This document shows, one piece after another, positions 10,081 through 21,839 of a DNA stretch of 64,000 bases; positions within the stretch are counted from its first letter, which is position 1; each line of letters begins with the position of its first letter. Source of the DNA: Ailanthus altissimus (taxonomy: Eukaryota > Streptophyta > Magnoliopsida > Sapindales > Simaroubaceae); assembly GCA_946807835.1 (NCBI GenBank), contig OX327683.1, forward strand, positions 2,485,001 to 2,549,000, written 5' to 3'. The position numbers and the translations under genes were made by a program. The notes under the pieces were generated by a model that made no database searches, was not told the DNA's origin, and saw only the letters and a program-made list of their open reading frames with translations.

Positions 10081-10184
10081 TTATTAACTATATATTTTCT
10101 TTTATCATATGCTCAGGATCTCTACTTGACCCGAGGAGTTATTTGACATAGGGTATCGAGCCTATCCAAGGCAAGCATGACATC

Positions 10185-10565
10185 TATAAATCGCTAGGGA
10201 ATCCCAAGCTCGTCTAAGGTAAGGATAAAATCCATAAATCAACATGGATTCTTGAGCCTACCTAAGCCAAAAATGGAAACTACAAATTGATATGGAGTTG
10301 CGAGGCCACCTAAGGCAGGGATGGACTCTACAAATCGACATAAAATCTTGATCCTGCCTAAGGCAAGGTAAAATCTACAAATCGATATGGAGTCCCAAAC
10401 TCGTCTAGGGTAATGATGGAATCTAGAAATCAAGATAGAGTCCTAAGCACGCCCAGGGCAAGGATGGAATTTACAAATAGACATAGAGTCCCAAGTTTGC
10501 CCAAGGTAGGGATTGAATATACATTTCGATATAAAAACCTGAGCTCGCCTAAGATAAGGATAATT
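10185..10565. repeat. ~48-bp tandem repeats, about eight units
   Basis: Units follow the pattern CTACAAATCGAYATGGAGTC, CCAAGCTCGCCTAAGGCAAG and a GATGGAAT-like linker. Unit positions are near 10190, 10231, 10280, 10330, 10374, 10421, 10470 and 10520. Short internal repeats like these are common in long gypsy LTRs, and the position upstream of the LTR tail fits. Confidence 0.75.
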
Positions 10566-10963
10566 TCAATCACCCAAGCCGTCTAAGGCAGAGATTGCAT
10601 TTATGAAAACTTAAGCACCTCGACAAAGATTATGTTATAAGACCTAAGCCACCTAGGGCATTTATTTCTGTATAAGAGTTGAGCTTGCTCAGAGCAGGCA
10701 TTGAACTTCTACATCACATTACCTAACTACCCCAAGATAGACTTAAAATTTGAGGGTAAATCTTTATGCCCAAACTACAGTAAACTTTCTAATATCAAAA
10801 ACTTAATACTAAAAATGGAGGAACTCCTCTTTCCTTCTAGATTTTAGGATTAAACCGAACCCAAAAAAGGGTCATCATTCCTTAAAGGAATTTAATTAAA
10901 AGATAATTACATCCCTAAAATAAAGGAATAAGCTCATCCTAAAAAATCAAAGAAATATATCCT

Positions 10964-11350
10964 TAAAATTATGCAATTAATCCAATCAAGGTATTAATGA
11001 TAAGCACTTTCTTAAGAGGACTCTATTACTAAGCCCCCATAAACACCTATAAAAAGGAGGCTCTCCACCACTATAAGGACACGATGTCTTTTTCTCTTAT
11101 TTTATTTTATGTTGTAATGGTTATGGTGCTTTGTACTACTGCTATGTAAAAAAAATTATTAAATAGTATATATGAGTGGGCCTATCAAGCTTCATGAAGT
11201 TGACGTGAACTAGATTTATGTTGAACTATTATATACTTAATGTCTTTTTTTTTTCTCTCTTATCTTTAATTTGTTAGACTCAATGATGATTTTTCAACAA
11301 AAATAAAATCAACTTATTAATTTAGGAGTTGCCCAAATTTTCGGACAACA
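10964..11350 (+). mobile_element. Gypsy-like LTR tail, right copy
   Basis: Direct repeat of 4682-5055, ending TCGGACAACA. No primer site follows, as expected for a 3' LTR. The two repeat blocks at 9.8-10.6 kb probably belong to the same LTR, whose left end I cannot place. Confidence 0.65.
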
Positions 11351-13135
11351 ATGACCATTTCTCAAATTTTTTATAAAAAAAATGTAATTTTTTTCATTTT
11401 TATTTTTTATAAGCCATGGTGGCCATTTCTAATTCTTTTACAATTTCATTTTTGAAATTGTTTCTAAAAAATTAAATAGGGAAAAATTTGTAATTTTGTA
11501 CTGTCAAATAAATATTCTGTCAAAAGAAATGAAAAATACTAACCAACAAAGTCTTTCGGACTTTTTTGAAATCAGAATGGTATTTAAGAAACTTTGAACT
11601 AAAACTTAGGGTGTAGCAGTCATTGATATGGAATCTAACCAAGTTCAAAATTTATAATTTCAATAATCTATAATTTATGTCCTTGCTTACAAGTTCATTG
11701 TATGTTTCTTAGAAATATATTGTATATATCATCGTCTACACATATTTTTATTAATTTGAAATCTGAAGCCAAGTCTTTGAAAAATTATATACGCTAATGT
11801 CATTATCAAACATATTAACTAGTATATGTTTGGTTAACAAAACTACAAATATGACAGCCAATGAATAAGTTTTTATAATATTGTATAATAGCAAGTGGTA
11901 TTTTATATAATATATTGAAATCTATAGCATTTATATAATTTTAATAATATATACGCAATGACATTGCTTATAATCTTACTACTCCAAAATCTTTAATGAA
12001 ATATTTGAAACACGATATATGGACAATAATCCTCTATTCGTCTAAATTTTTTTAAAAAGAGATTATGACATAAAGAGTTTAAAAATCTTTTATAACTGAA
12101 ATTTAATTTATTTTTAATTTTGCTTATTCGACAATAAAATTCATCTTTTTGGTGGCTAACTAAACGATTTTTCTTATTAGACAACAAAACACGTAGTTTT
12201 GGGGGTTAACTAAAACAATAATACTACAATTATAATATTAAAATATAAAGTTTGTGTCATAATTGATTTGTCACCAATTAATAATTATTATATTTTAAGT
12301 AAAGTTTACTTTATTATCTCATTACTAATTTGATAATTATTAGCTCCTATCATTGAACGATAAATTACATATCATATTAATTGTGACAAATTTTTTATCT
12401 AATTTTTGTACCTGTAATATTTTTTTTTAGAGAGTATATATAGCATTATCCTAAGCAAAATTATAAAATTAATTGACGTTAATTACGCTTACAATTTTTT
12501 TGTTCTTTCACTTACACTTTTCTTACTTATGGCCAATTGCAGACTTGCATATGGGCTTATCATGCCCCTCTCAAGCCTCAATTTTTTTTAACTTAGTAAT
12601 GTATTTTTATAATTTTTATTATTTAAAATAAATATTTTGTAATTTATATCCCTTTCATTTTAAGATTTTAAATCTAACACTAAAACTATATATAAATAAA
12701 CTTTAATTCAATATAAATTTTAATTTTAATATTTGGCCACCACTTTAAATTCTGGGCGTTTTTACCTATGGCTTCTTTCTTTCTTTTATGTTCTGACATA
12801 TGTGGCTTCCTATTCTTTCTTTACACACCTCAAACTATGATATAAACTTAAGTAAAAACGGGTACAACAAGATTTAAACATAGGAAAATATCAAGCAAAG
12901 AATAAATGCTAGATACAAATTTCATCAAAAGAATTTAGCGGAATTGCCAGTGTAGTCTCAAAATTATAGTTGAGTAATTAGTTAGTTTATATATATATCG
13001 AGAGAAAATTGATCTAGTAGGTGACGGAGCTCGCCACTCAAAGAATTTTAACATACTATTTAGTATTGTTTAAACAATATCAATCTATTATAAAATATTG
13101 ACACGTGTAATGAACTCCGTTGTCTACTAAATCAG
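11351..13135. other. AT-rich intergenic sequence
   Basis: No coding or RNA gene is seen. A stretch near 12600-12760 resembles 49740-49870, so a diffuse dispersed repeat may be present. Confidence 0.5.
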
Positions 13136-13179
<44 letters not shown>

Positions 13180-13180
13180 T
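13136..13180. repeat. (CT)n(AT)n microsatellite
   Basis: About 23 bases of CT repeat run directly into about 20 bases of TA repeat. Confidence 0.95.
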
Positions 13181-13241
13181 AAATATCTCGGTTAGTCTCT
13201 ACCATTCAAAAAAAAATTTGAAGTACACTTTTTAGGTTAGC

Positions 13242-13263
13242 AAGATAATTCTATTAAATACTG
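13242..13263. repeat. LINE target-site duplication, left copy
   Basis: Begins AAGATAATTC and ends TTAAATACTG. It matches 14567-14588 with a single T/A difference. Confidence 0.85.
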
Positions 13264-14566
13264 TCCGATCACTGGCTCCCTTGCCCTTTGTCCTTTAAAC
13301 TTCTATTTTCTCATATACTACCCGAACACTCTCTAGTGGCTAATCTGCTTCATCCTTCAAGGTATTGGAATTGAGAACTTATAAAAAACTCTTTCTCAGA
13401 TGAAGAAAGCAACCTCGTCTTAAGCATCCCACGATCATACTCTTGGAACCACCTTAGCGACTTATTTATGTGGCACTTAGATAAGCACGGATAATATTCT
13501 ATTAAGAGTGGTTATTGACTTTCTCTTACTCCTTTTTCATGCTTCCCCTAGCCATGGTAATGATGCCACCTGTAACTAGTGGTAGTATCTTTGGAGTTTA
13601 AAACTTTCCAATAAGATCAAACACTTTACCTAGAGAATGTCTCATAGTTGGATCCCTACCTTATTTAACCTCATAAGACACCACGTCCTTATTGATGATG
13701 GTTGTATTCGTTGTGCTAAATGTACTGAAAACACCATTCATGCAGTATAGCTTTGCGATGCACTAAAGAAAGTACGTCAATCATGTTCTCTCATGAATGG
13801 CTTTTGCATTTCTCATAATTAACCCATGTTGGATCTTTTGATTGAGTGTCAAGTGAGCCCACCGTCTGATGATTTTGAGATCTTGCTAATTCTTTTCTAG
13901 AGACTTTAGTTTATCAGAAACGCATTTATCAATGACCAAAAGGTGCTCACAATGACGGATGTGCTGAGTCGGGAAAAATGTTATTGGAATGAGCTTATGA
14001 CGGTTCATGCCTCTACTCCTAATACTCCTCTGCTGATGCACACATTTTGACGTGCCCCTAGGCTAGGTTTCATTAAACTAAATACTAATGCAGGCCTATC
14101 CTCAAAACACCTCAAGGCCGGGTTAGGGGTGGTGCTACGGGACTACGGTGGGGCTGTCCTGGCTTCTTCTGCTATTCCATATAATGCACAGCCTCCTTTG
14201 GACATTCTTGAAGCCTTGGCCTTACTACGAGGTCTTGGCTTGGCTATGTGGCTTGGTATTTCAACCTTCGAGGTAGTTTCTGATGCGGCGGGAATTATTT
14301 AGGACATCAACGATTGCTCCCCCTCCGCCTCAAAACTGGGGCTGGTCCTTTATGACATTAAGACATTAGCCTCGTCATTCACTCATTGCTCATTTAGTTA
14401 TGCTTATTGCTCATCCAACCGAGTGGCTCATAAACTGACACATATTGCCTTGAATTTAGACTTTGAAATTATTTGGTATGGTAAAGTTTCTACTCATATT
14501 GAATGCTGTGTAATTGAGGATTATTCCTCATCTTGAGTTATTTATGGATTTTGATAAAAAAAAAAG
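13264..14566 (+). pseudogene. 5'-truncated LINE: zinc-binding and RNase H end of ORF2
   Basis: Plus-strand fragments, broken by stops and frameshifts, show the zf-RVT region (CIRCAKCTENTIHA near 13700) and then an RNase H domain with LGVVLRDYGG, EALALLRGL and VVSDAAGII (about 14050-14320). These are the usual C-terminal parts of plant LINE ORF2. The element ends in a ten-base A run (14556-14565). Flanking it, 13242-13263 and 14567-14588 are 22-bp direct repeats with one mismatch, the hallmark of target-primed reverse transcription. Endonuclease and polymerase are missing, so it was truncated on insertion. Confidence 0.85.
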
Positions 14567-14588
14567 AAGATAAATCTATTAAATACTG
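14567..14588. repeat. LINE target-site duplication, right copy
   Basis: Lies right after the poly-A tail, begins AAGATAAATC and ends TTAAATACTG. Confidence 0.85.
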
Positions 14589-15599
14589 AACCATTTAGCA
14601 TGATTAGACATATAAGTTTACCTTAGGTTCTCGAAAAGAGTATTTCAGATATTATTTTTCTTTGACAATAAAGACTAAATAAAGTATTTAAAATAATATA
14701 GAGACTGATTGAGTAATTTAACTAAACTTTAATGAATAAATGGACAATTTTTCAAGAATTTATTAAGCAAAGCACAACGAGATTTCAGCAAAACAAAAAA
14801 ATTGGCAAGAGTTTTTTTTAATCTTTTAGTTCCTTCTTTTCTCATTCTCAATTTCATTTTGGGTTCTGCAGAATAATATCTATTAAAAATATAATGAGAA
14901 TGAGAAAAGAGGGATAAAATTTAAAAAAGAGAAATAAGAAGGATAAAACACAAGATTAAATCAGAAAAAGAAAGGGACAAAAAGACATTCCTGTCTTTCG
15001 TTTTAACTTTTTCGGCTGAAACCTTGTTTTTTTTTTCTTGTAAATAAAAATCTTTGGTCTAATTTTTTTTTATTTTTACAATTAGCGTGCCCAAGGAGAA
15101 GAAAAAAACTAACAAGACCTTTTTTTTTTCTAAAACAAATTTTTTGATTGAAGCCTTTGTTTTATTTTTTTTAATTAGAGTATCTATTCAAAGAAGAAAG
15201 AAGAGTGTGTCCCAAAAAAAAAAGAGAAAAAAAAAAAAAGAAGAATAGCAAAGAGAATAAGACTTAAGATAGATTTTAAATCTAATATCTATTAGTTTTG
15301 TAACAGATGTTAAAGCTAGTCCTACAAAGTTTAAAATGAAATGTCTTACTCTCTTTCAAATATTAAGAAAGATTAGATAAGAAATGTGAAAACGATCATT
15401 TTCTCAAAGTTTTTTTTATACACAATATTTCTCTTAAGTTGCTTTTGTAAATAAGCTATTACCATTTTCTAAGAAAGTAATTGGTATTTTTTTAGTACTT
15501 TTTTTTTAAAAAAAAAACCCTCAAAAAGAAGCTAAAAAGTAGTTTTAAATTTTTTTAAAAATAGTATAAATGAAAAAAAATTAGAACGGCAATGATAAT

Positions 15600-15640
<41 letters not shown>

Positions 15641-15836
15641 AGGACAATTCCTTTATATAAGTAAGAGCCTTCCATGTTTGGAATAAGTCAAGACATCTAA
15701 GCTTGGTGTGTCATCAATACAACATGGCTAAAAAATGCCGTAAAAGATAATCAATAGACAAATGTAATTATGTATTAGCTCAATTATATAAGTTCATGCT
15801 TTCTAAACCATTTTATAATAATGGATTCAATTCCAA
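14589..15836. other. AT-rich intergenic sequence with (TA)n
   Basis: No gene is visible. Several T and A homopolymers occur (15000-15240), and a TA microsatellite spans 15605-15640. Confidence 0.6.
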
Positions 15837-15972
15837 GGTGGGTGGGTAGTCTCAATATATTAAAAGAGGAGTTGATTAGTCATATAAATTGTTAAGTTTA
15901 TAGAGGTGGGTGGGCAGTCTCAATTTATTGAAAGAGGAGTTGATTAGTCATATAAATTGTTAAGTTTATAGG
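15837..15972. repeat. 68-bp tandem duplication upstream of the DC1 gene
   Basis: Two nearly identical 68-bp units, each starting GGTGGGTGGG and containing AGAGGAGTTGATTAGTCATA, abut at 15905. They lie about 0.5 kb before the DC1 start codon. Any regulatory effect is unknown. Confidence 0.85.
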
Positions 15973-16437
15973 TGAAGAGTTGTGTTGGAAGAGGTATGCT
16001 AATATATCTTATTACCCCTTAAAACAATGTAATTTAAATGTTAATTTTTCAACAATAAAAATTATCCAATTGTATCTGAAAAAATATATAAAAATCGATA
16101 ATTCAACTAATTTTCATAAACAAAATTAATAAATTTATAACGTATATAATTTAATTTTTGGCTTCTCCATACATATATTTACTTGCCGGATTGGTCCCAA
16201 GATTAGGACGAAAAACTTGTCATGCATGATGCTAATGGAGTAATTTGGAGATGGTTGTTGCTTTCCACACCATCTTGTTAAACAATAGTTTTCTGACCAA
16301 TCAAACTAGTTTCTCACTTCTTTAATCATCGGACCAACGACCCACTGTTACAATATACTTAACCTCATTTTGGAGTTAAGGGGTGAGTTTTCAAGAAAAT
16401 TACTCTAAACTTAGAGAAGAGAAACAGAGAGAGTGAA
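15973..16437 (+). promoter_or_regulatory. Presumed promoter and 5' leader of the DC1 gene
   Basis: Noncoding and AT-rich. A CCAAT box lies at 16297-16301 and a weak TATA-like CAATATACTT near 16351. A purine-rich leader (GAGAAGAGAAACAGAGAGAG) comes just before the ATG. The box calls come from sequence alone, so the transcription start is not known. Confidence 0.4.
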
Positions 16438-19400
16438 ATGGAGATTCAACACTACCTCCACAAGCATCTTTTAACACTTTGTGAGATTAATGATGATGGT
16501 GAACTTCTTTGCCATGGCTGTGGCAACTCATCCTTGGGTAAAGCCTATTGTTGCAAGAAGTGTAGGTTTTATCCCAGGAGATGCATCGCTTGCGACAACA
16601 AACCCTCAGGTAGTTTCTATATTTGCAAGCAGTGCTGGCCCAAATCTCCTCTACTCCATAAATCATGTGCTGATGTACCGAGAGAGATACAAATCGCCTA
16701 TCGCCCACATTGCTTTCTCCGCTTTGAAGAAGAATCTATTAGTTCAGATATGCTAGATTGTGATTTCTGTAACGATACACACAGAAACTACAAGTTCTGT
16801 TGTGACGTGTGCCGTTTCCAGATTGGTTTCGGCTGCGCTGCAAAGATCATCAAATCTCATGTTGGTGGAGAGAACAACAAACATTTCAGCCATCGGCACC
16901 CATTAGACCTCTTGGAGGTGGATGACGAGAAGTGTGGGTTGTGCTACAAAAACATTGATGGTTCGAGCTATGGCTGTGCCCCATGTGAGTTTTACATCCA
17001 TAAATCATGTGGTGAATTCCTTCAGGAAATTCAGCACATCTTTCATCCAAACCATTGTTTGACACTTCAGGATGATGATGAGCAGAACGAACATCCTTGT
17101 TGTGCATGTTGCTTTGATCTTCAAGGTTTCAGATACGGATGCGACAAGTGTGACTTTTACTTGCATCCTGAATGTGCAACTCTGAAACCAAGCATAAAGT
17201 ACGAAGGTCATGATCATCTTCTTACTCTTGTGGAGAATATGTCCTACCGAAGCCAATGTGAAAGATGTGGTTTTGAAATTCACGGTACTTTTTTTGTGCG
17301 GTGCGTCACATGTCGCCTCAATTTCCATGTCCAGTGTGGTCCAGACCCATTACCAAGAAGTATTTTATACGAACACCACGAGCATCCTCTTAGTCTCAGT
17401 ACTAAAAATTTTTTCAAATATAATTATGATCACTTTTACTGTGATGCTTGCAAGAAAGAGAGAAATCCCAAGCATCCTTTTTATTATTGCGTTAAATGTG
17501 AGTATATTGCTCATTTACGTTGTGTTGTGACTAAGGTACAATTTGATGAGAGGGAGAATTTGAGGCATTTCAGCCACATGCATGCGCTGATTCTCCAGGA
17601 AAACCGAAAGAATTATTGTAGTGGATGCTGGAAACGTATCCAAGGCCCAGCATATGGTTGTAATCCTTGCAAATTTTATCTCCACAAATCTTGCGCTAAG
17701 CTACCGAGAGATATATATCATTTCTCACACCAACACTGTTTGTCGCTCATAAATTCTTGTACTCCAGGGAAAGGTACATGTGATTCTTGTGGTAAGCATC
17801 TTCATGGCTTTATTTATCAGTGTGAGAGTTGCAATTTCAATTTGGATCTTGACTGTGCTTTAGCATACCCTTCAACAAATCTCACTACTTGCAGTGATGA
17901 GTTCAAAAACCTTGAAGGTCAAGAAATGATGGCACATTTTAGTCATCAACACCCCTTGACTCTAGAGATGAGTGCTATGAATTGTGAGTTATGCAGCAGA
18001 AGCATTCATGGTCAAAGCTATTGTTGTTCCCCATGTAAGTTTTATATCCATAAATCATGTGGTGAATTGGTGAAAGAAATTAGACACATTTTTCATCCTC
18101 GCCATTCTTTGAAACTTCAAAAATGTAGAGGTGAACTTATTTGTGATGCTTGTGAATTCCCTGTTGAAGTCCTCACATACCGATGTGACGAGTGCGATTT
18201 TGACTTGCATCCAGATTGTACATCTCTAAAGCCAAACATAAAGCACAAAGGTCACGAGCATCCTCTTATTCTAGTAGAGAATTTGTTCTCCGAAAGTGAA
18301 TGCGACATGTGCGATTGCCAAATACATGGTACTTTCTTTTTGCGTTGTGTAGAGTGTTGCCTCAATTTTCATGTCCAATGTGGCCCTCTTCCATTGCCAC
18401 CAACTATTGTGTCGAAACAACATGAGCATCCTCTTGCACTTAAAACTACAACAATTGCCCAAGATGATTCTAGTTTACTTCTTTGTGATGTTTGCCAAAA
18501 AGAAAGGAATCCTGAGTATCCAGTTTATCATTGTGCTACATGTGAGTATTATGTTCATGCGCGTTGTGTAATTAATGAGGTACAACTCGATGAAAGAGAA
18601 GTGATAAGACATTTCAGCCACGAGCATGTCTTGTTTCTCCTTGAGAATAAGAGGAATGATGATATTATTTGCTATGCATGTGATAGAGATATCCAAGCTG
18701 ACCCGGCATATAGCTGCGCTCTTTGCAAACTTTATCTTCACAAATCTTGTGCCGAGCTACCGAGAGAAAAGCAACATCCCTTCCATCGCCATCCTCTCAG
18801 TCTCCCAAAACCTTATGTCCGAAAGCATGCCAAATGCAATGCTTGTCATAAATATTGTGACGGCTTCACTTATTGTTGCCAAGATTGCGATTTCCACCTG
18901 GATGTTGATTGCTCCTTCCTATACCCTTCAATAAACTTTGAAGGTCATAAACACACTCTTACTATGTTCAAGAAGTTATATGACAATCCAAAATGTGAAA
19001 GCTGCAGGGTTACTTCTCCTAATAAGTTTACTCCTCTAGGTGGCTTTTATTTTCGTTGTGTGACATGCGATTTCAATGTTCATCTTTTGTGCTCTCCATT
19101 ACCACAAACTATTGAACATGAGAGTCACGAACACCCGGTCAACCTCAAAGATAATTTTGTTGATCTTGTTGATTGCTGTTATGATCACGAGTTTTATTGT
19201 GATGCTTGCGAGACCAAAAGAGATGCCCGAGAATGTGTTTATTATTGCGAAGAATGCAGCTTTGCAGTGGATTTTGACTGTGTGTTCTCTGAGGTATGCT
19301 TGTCATATTTCGGAACTTGATAACGTAATGCATTTTGTTTTTGGAACTTTATAATTCCGCTACTCTATGTATATAATTATATTTAGATTCTTCCATTATT

Positions 19401-20259
19401 TCTTATTTCCTGGCAGGTATTACATTTGCTTGGAGGAAGTCACCAAGATATCCAGTTCAGAATTGTCAATAGAGAAGCTACTCACAAGGTCATCAGAAAA
19501 ACCTACAAAGATATCTTGGGATCTTTCAACGAAAAGGAAAGGAAGACAATAGAGACCGCTGTACTGGACATCCAAGAGGAATTCAAAGAGCTCAATCAGC
19601 AGGCTGGCGATGAAGCTACCCTAATAATTTCGAAAGCGTTTTCTGTTTGGACCAAGGACTCCTTTCAGTCAATGGCGGGAGAATATGCGACAGGAAGAGT
19701 GAGATTAAAAGAAATAGACGAGGATGTTGAGGTTCACGAGGTTGTCGATGTTGGGGATTATACCATCATTTCAAAATTTGCCCCGGTGCTCAGGAACTTG
19801 CTTGACAAACACGGTGATTTCGGTGCCAGTTGCACTTTGGATAGAAGGCTAAAGACCATTCCTCTGGTCACGTTCTGTGCGATTGTGCAGGAAATGAGCA
19901 ACACCAAGGTTATGGAGATCAACGATATCTCAGTATCCAACTGGTGGTACTACTTGAAACTTGTTCAGAGATCAGGGTTCCGTATAGATTTTGCCTTTGA
20001 CCATTTCGAGAAAATACTGCTGGCTCACTCTGTAACAAATACGGAAATTCCGAGGAGCAGCCGCCTTTACAATCTTCATGAGGAGATGGCCGAGCTTTCG
20101 CAAGAGATTGATAACCGAACGGAAAAAATTAGAAATCTGAGGAATGGAGTACAGGAAGTAATATCCGGTTATGGTACAGAACGATCCAGATCAGAAGCAA
20201 AGCTCTTGAGTGAAGCTCTGGAAATAAGGTCAAAGAATGTGGGCACAGGATTGCTGTGA
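16438..20259 (+). CDS. Multi-DC1-domain protein with C-terminal PEARLI-4-like domain, two exons
   Basis: join(16438-19293, 19417-20259), 1,232 residues. Exon 1 carries about 16 cysteine/histidine-rich DC1 (C1-like) modules of the pattern HxxHPL...CxxC...YxCxxCxFxLHxxC, each expected to bind two zinc ions. After an N-terminal block (1-148) the modules form quartets A-B-C-D of ~226 residues: 149-376, 500-724 and 725-952, with a half-quartet (A-B only) at 377-499. Exon 2 (953-1232) has no zinc ligands. It is helical, contains LLDKHGDFGASC, and ends in a coiled-coil-like stretch (about 1165-1205). It resembles the PEARLI-4/phospholipase-like family, by eye only. DC1 proteins are plant-specific and some are linked to stress and defence signalling; the role here is unknown. 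The only other copy in the window is the broken pseudogene at 39.3-49.4 kb. The ATG is the first in frame, right after the leader. Confidence 0.92.
19294..19416 (+). other. Intron of the DC1 gene (123 bp, phase 0)
   Basis: The donor GAG|GTATGC at 19293/19294 and acceptor CTGGCAG|GTA at 19416/19417 are canonical. The interior is T-rich and both exons stay in frame (952 codons, then 280 plus stop). Without splicing the protein would end at 19320, nine codons into the intron, and lose the exon 2 domain. Confidence 0.85.
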
Positions 20260-20431
20260 CAACTTCTCGTTCTGCATTTCTTGTATTTACAATAATTCCC
20301 GTTTGGTTTTCGTAAACAGTCCATTAAACACCAACTTTTACTCTTTTTTTTTTTAAATTTTAAATACAAGTATAAAGGACATTCATAACCATCTAAGTAT
20401 TGTATTTGTTTCCATGAGAATCATTAAATTC

Positions 20432-20437
20432 AATAAA
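20432..20437 (+). terminator. Possible polyadenylation signal of the DC1 gene
   Basis: AATAAA lies 173 bases after the stop codon in a T-rich 3' region. Other weaker signals exist, so this is tentative. Confidence 0.4.
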
Positions 20438-21189
20438 TGTTAAATAGGCAACTTATCATCAAGAATCGTTCTGCTAATAGTAATAAGAGTCATTCTACTA
20501 ATAGTGAATTAAATGTTAATATTTTGATTAAATTCAATAATTTTAATTTACTGTAAATGTGTTACTTAATAACTAAATTATCCAGTAAATCTGTTAAAAG
20601 TCAAACTATCATAACATGTCTTTTAAATGTGAATTAGGATCATCTCCTAAATTAAATTTTTTAAAATTATTTAACTCATTATGTATTAAATATGGATGGT
20701 TAAAATTTTTCTTTTATTAAGTAAAAACTTAGCATAAAAAAAGATCGGAATCATTTAAATGTTATATAGGCAACTTATCATCAATTAAATCTGCTCATCA
20801 TTTAGTAAGTTCTTTTTCTCTACTCAACCAAATTAATAGTAAGTTATCCTTTTTCTCTACTCAACCAAATTAATTAAAGTTATAATAAATAATATCTCAC
20901 AAAAAATGGTCAACGAAAGATTTCGCTCTCTCTTGGTGAAGCCTGCCAAAACCTCAGTTTTTTCTTCAATCTGAAGTAAAACTTTTCAAATCCTCTAGCC
21001 ATTATCCTCTTGCAATCATTCTTCAAAAGGATGAGTAAGTGATTAGAGTCAACATATTGGACATAGGATTGAGCCAATGACTTTTATCACGGAGGGTGAA
21101 GAATATATTAGCCTCCTTATGATTAGGAACACAACTCTATGTGAAAATGGTGTTTGCATAAGATCTAGTTCCTTAAAACAAAATAATGG
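20438..21189. other. AT-rich intergenic sequence with a short tandem duplication
   Basis: No gene is seen. 20804-20837 and 20838-20874 are a duplication of a unit containing TTTTTCTCTACTCAACCAAA. A phrase TAGGCAACTTATCATCAA occurs twice (near 20446 and 20767). Confidence 0.6.
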
Positions 21190-21819
21190 TATTGAAGTGA
21201 AATTATACAAACAAACAATATCACTTAAGTAATTAGTGCAAAATAAGTTATTAAGAAATGAGAGAAAAAAAGATAAAAAAGGAACACATAAAATTTACGT
21301 GGTTCGACAACTTGTCTACGTCTACGACAGATCAAGATCACTCTGTTATCTTATTGAATAAAAAAGAACTCACAAAGTATGTCTTTTACAAGAAAAACTC
21401 ACAAAGAAAAACTCTCTTTTACAATTTAAGAATTTTTTCTCACTAAGAATTACAAAGAAGGTTTAATCACTAAGATATCACTTAGATTACTAAGATGTGT
21501 TTACAAGCCAATTGAGAGTTTTTATATAGGTTTTAGGACGTCCTAGGTTTACCCTAAAAGTGTGGGAGTCGTATTGGGGAGTCTTGAAGCAAGTGGGAGA
21601 CGAAATAAAGAAGTCTCAAATTGGAAAACCCTTTCCTGTGCCCAACACAGCAGCACTCAGCGCCCATCGCCATGGCGCTTACATTTTGGTTTGGTCCTTG
21701 CCACGTTGGTGCCTGTCATGCCCTTCTTCGTTTTTCACGTCCAGCTTCGATCCTTGCACACCTCACGGACTGGTTTGATCTCCAAATCATATCCCGATGC
21801 TTTTCAATCAATATTCTCA
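21190..21819 (-). mobile_element. 3' LTR of the copia element (630 bp)
   Basis: It runs from TATTGAAG (first G mutated) to AATATTCTCA. A TATATAAA box on the minus strand lies near 21515-21525. The GC-rich block seen in the array is present but eroded (about 21640-21720). Confidence 0.8.
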
Positions 21820-21823
21820 TAAA

Positions 21824-21833
21824 TTCTCTCTTT
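21824..21833 (-). promoter_or_regulatory. Polypurine tract
   Basis: The plus strand reads TTCTCTCTTT, so the minus strand has AAAGAGAGAA four bases before the LTR start TGAGAATATT. Confidence 0.6.
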
Positions 21834-21839
21834 GATTCA

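Noticed and set aside
14041..14530. RNase H-like frame considered as a separate host gene
   Set aside because: It sits inside the duplication-flanked LINE, before the poly-A tail, with stops. It is the end of ORF2.
16481..19354. Many 60-107 codon ORFs on both strands within the DC1 exon
   Set aside because: They are shadows of the 960-codon frame. The cysteine-rich reading frame explains the sequence fully.
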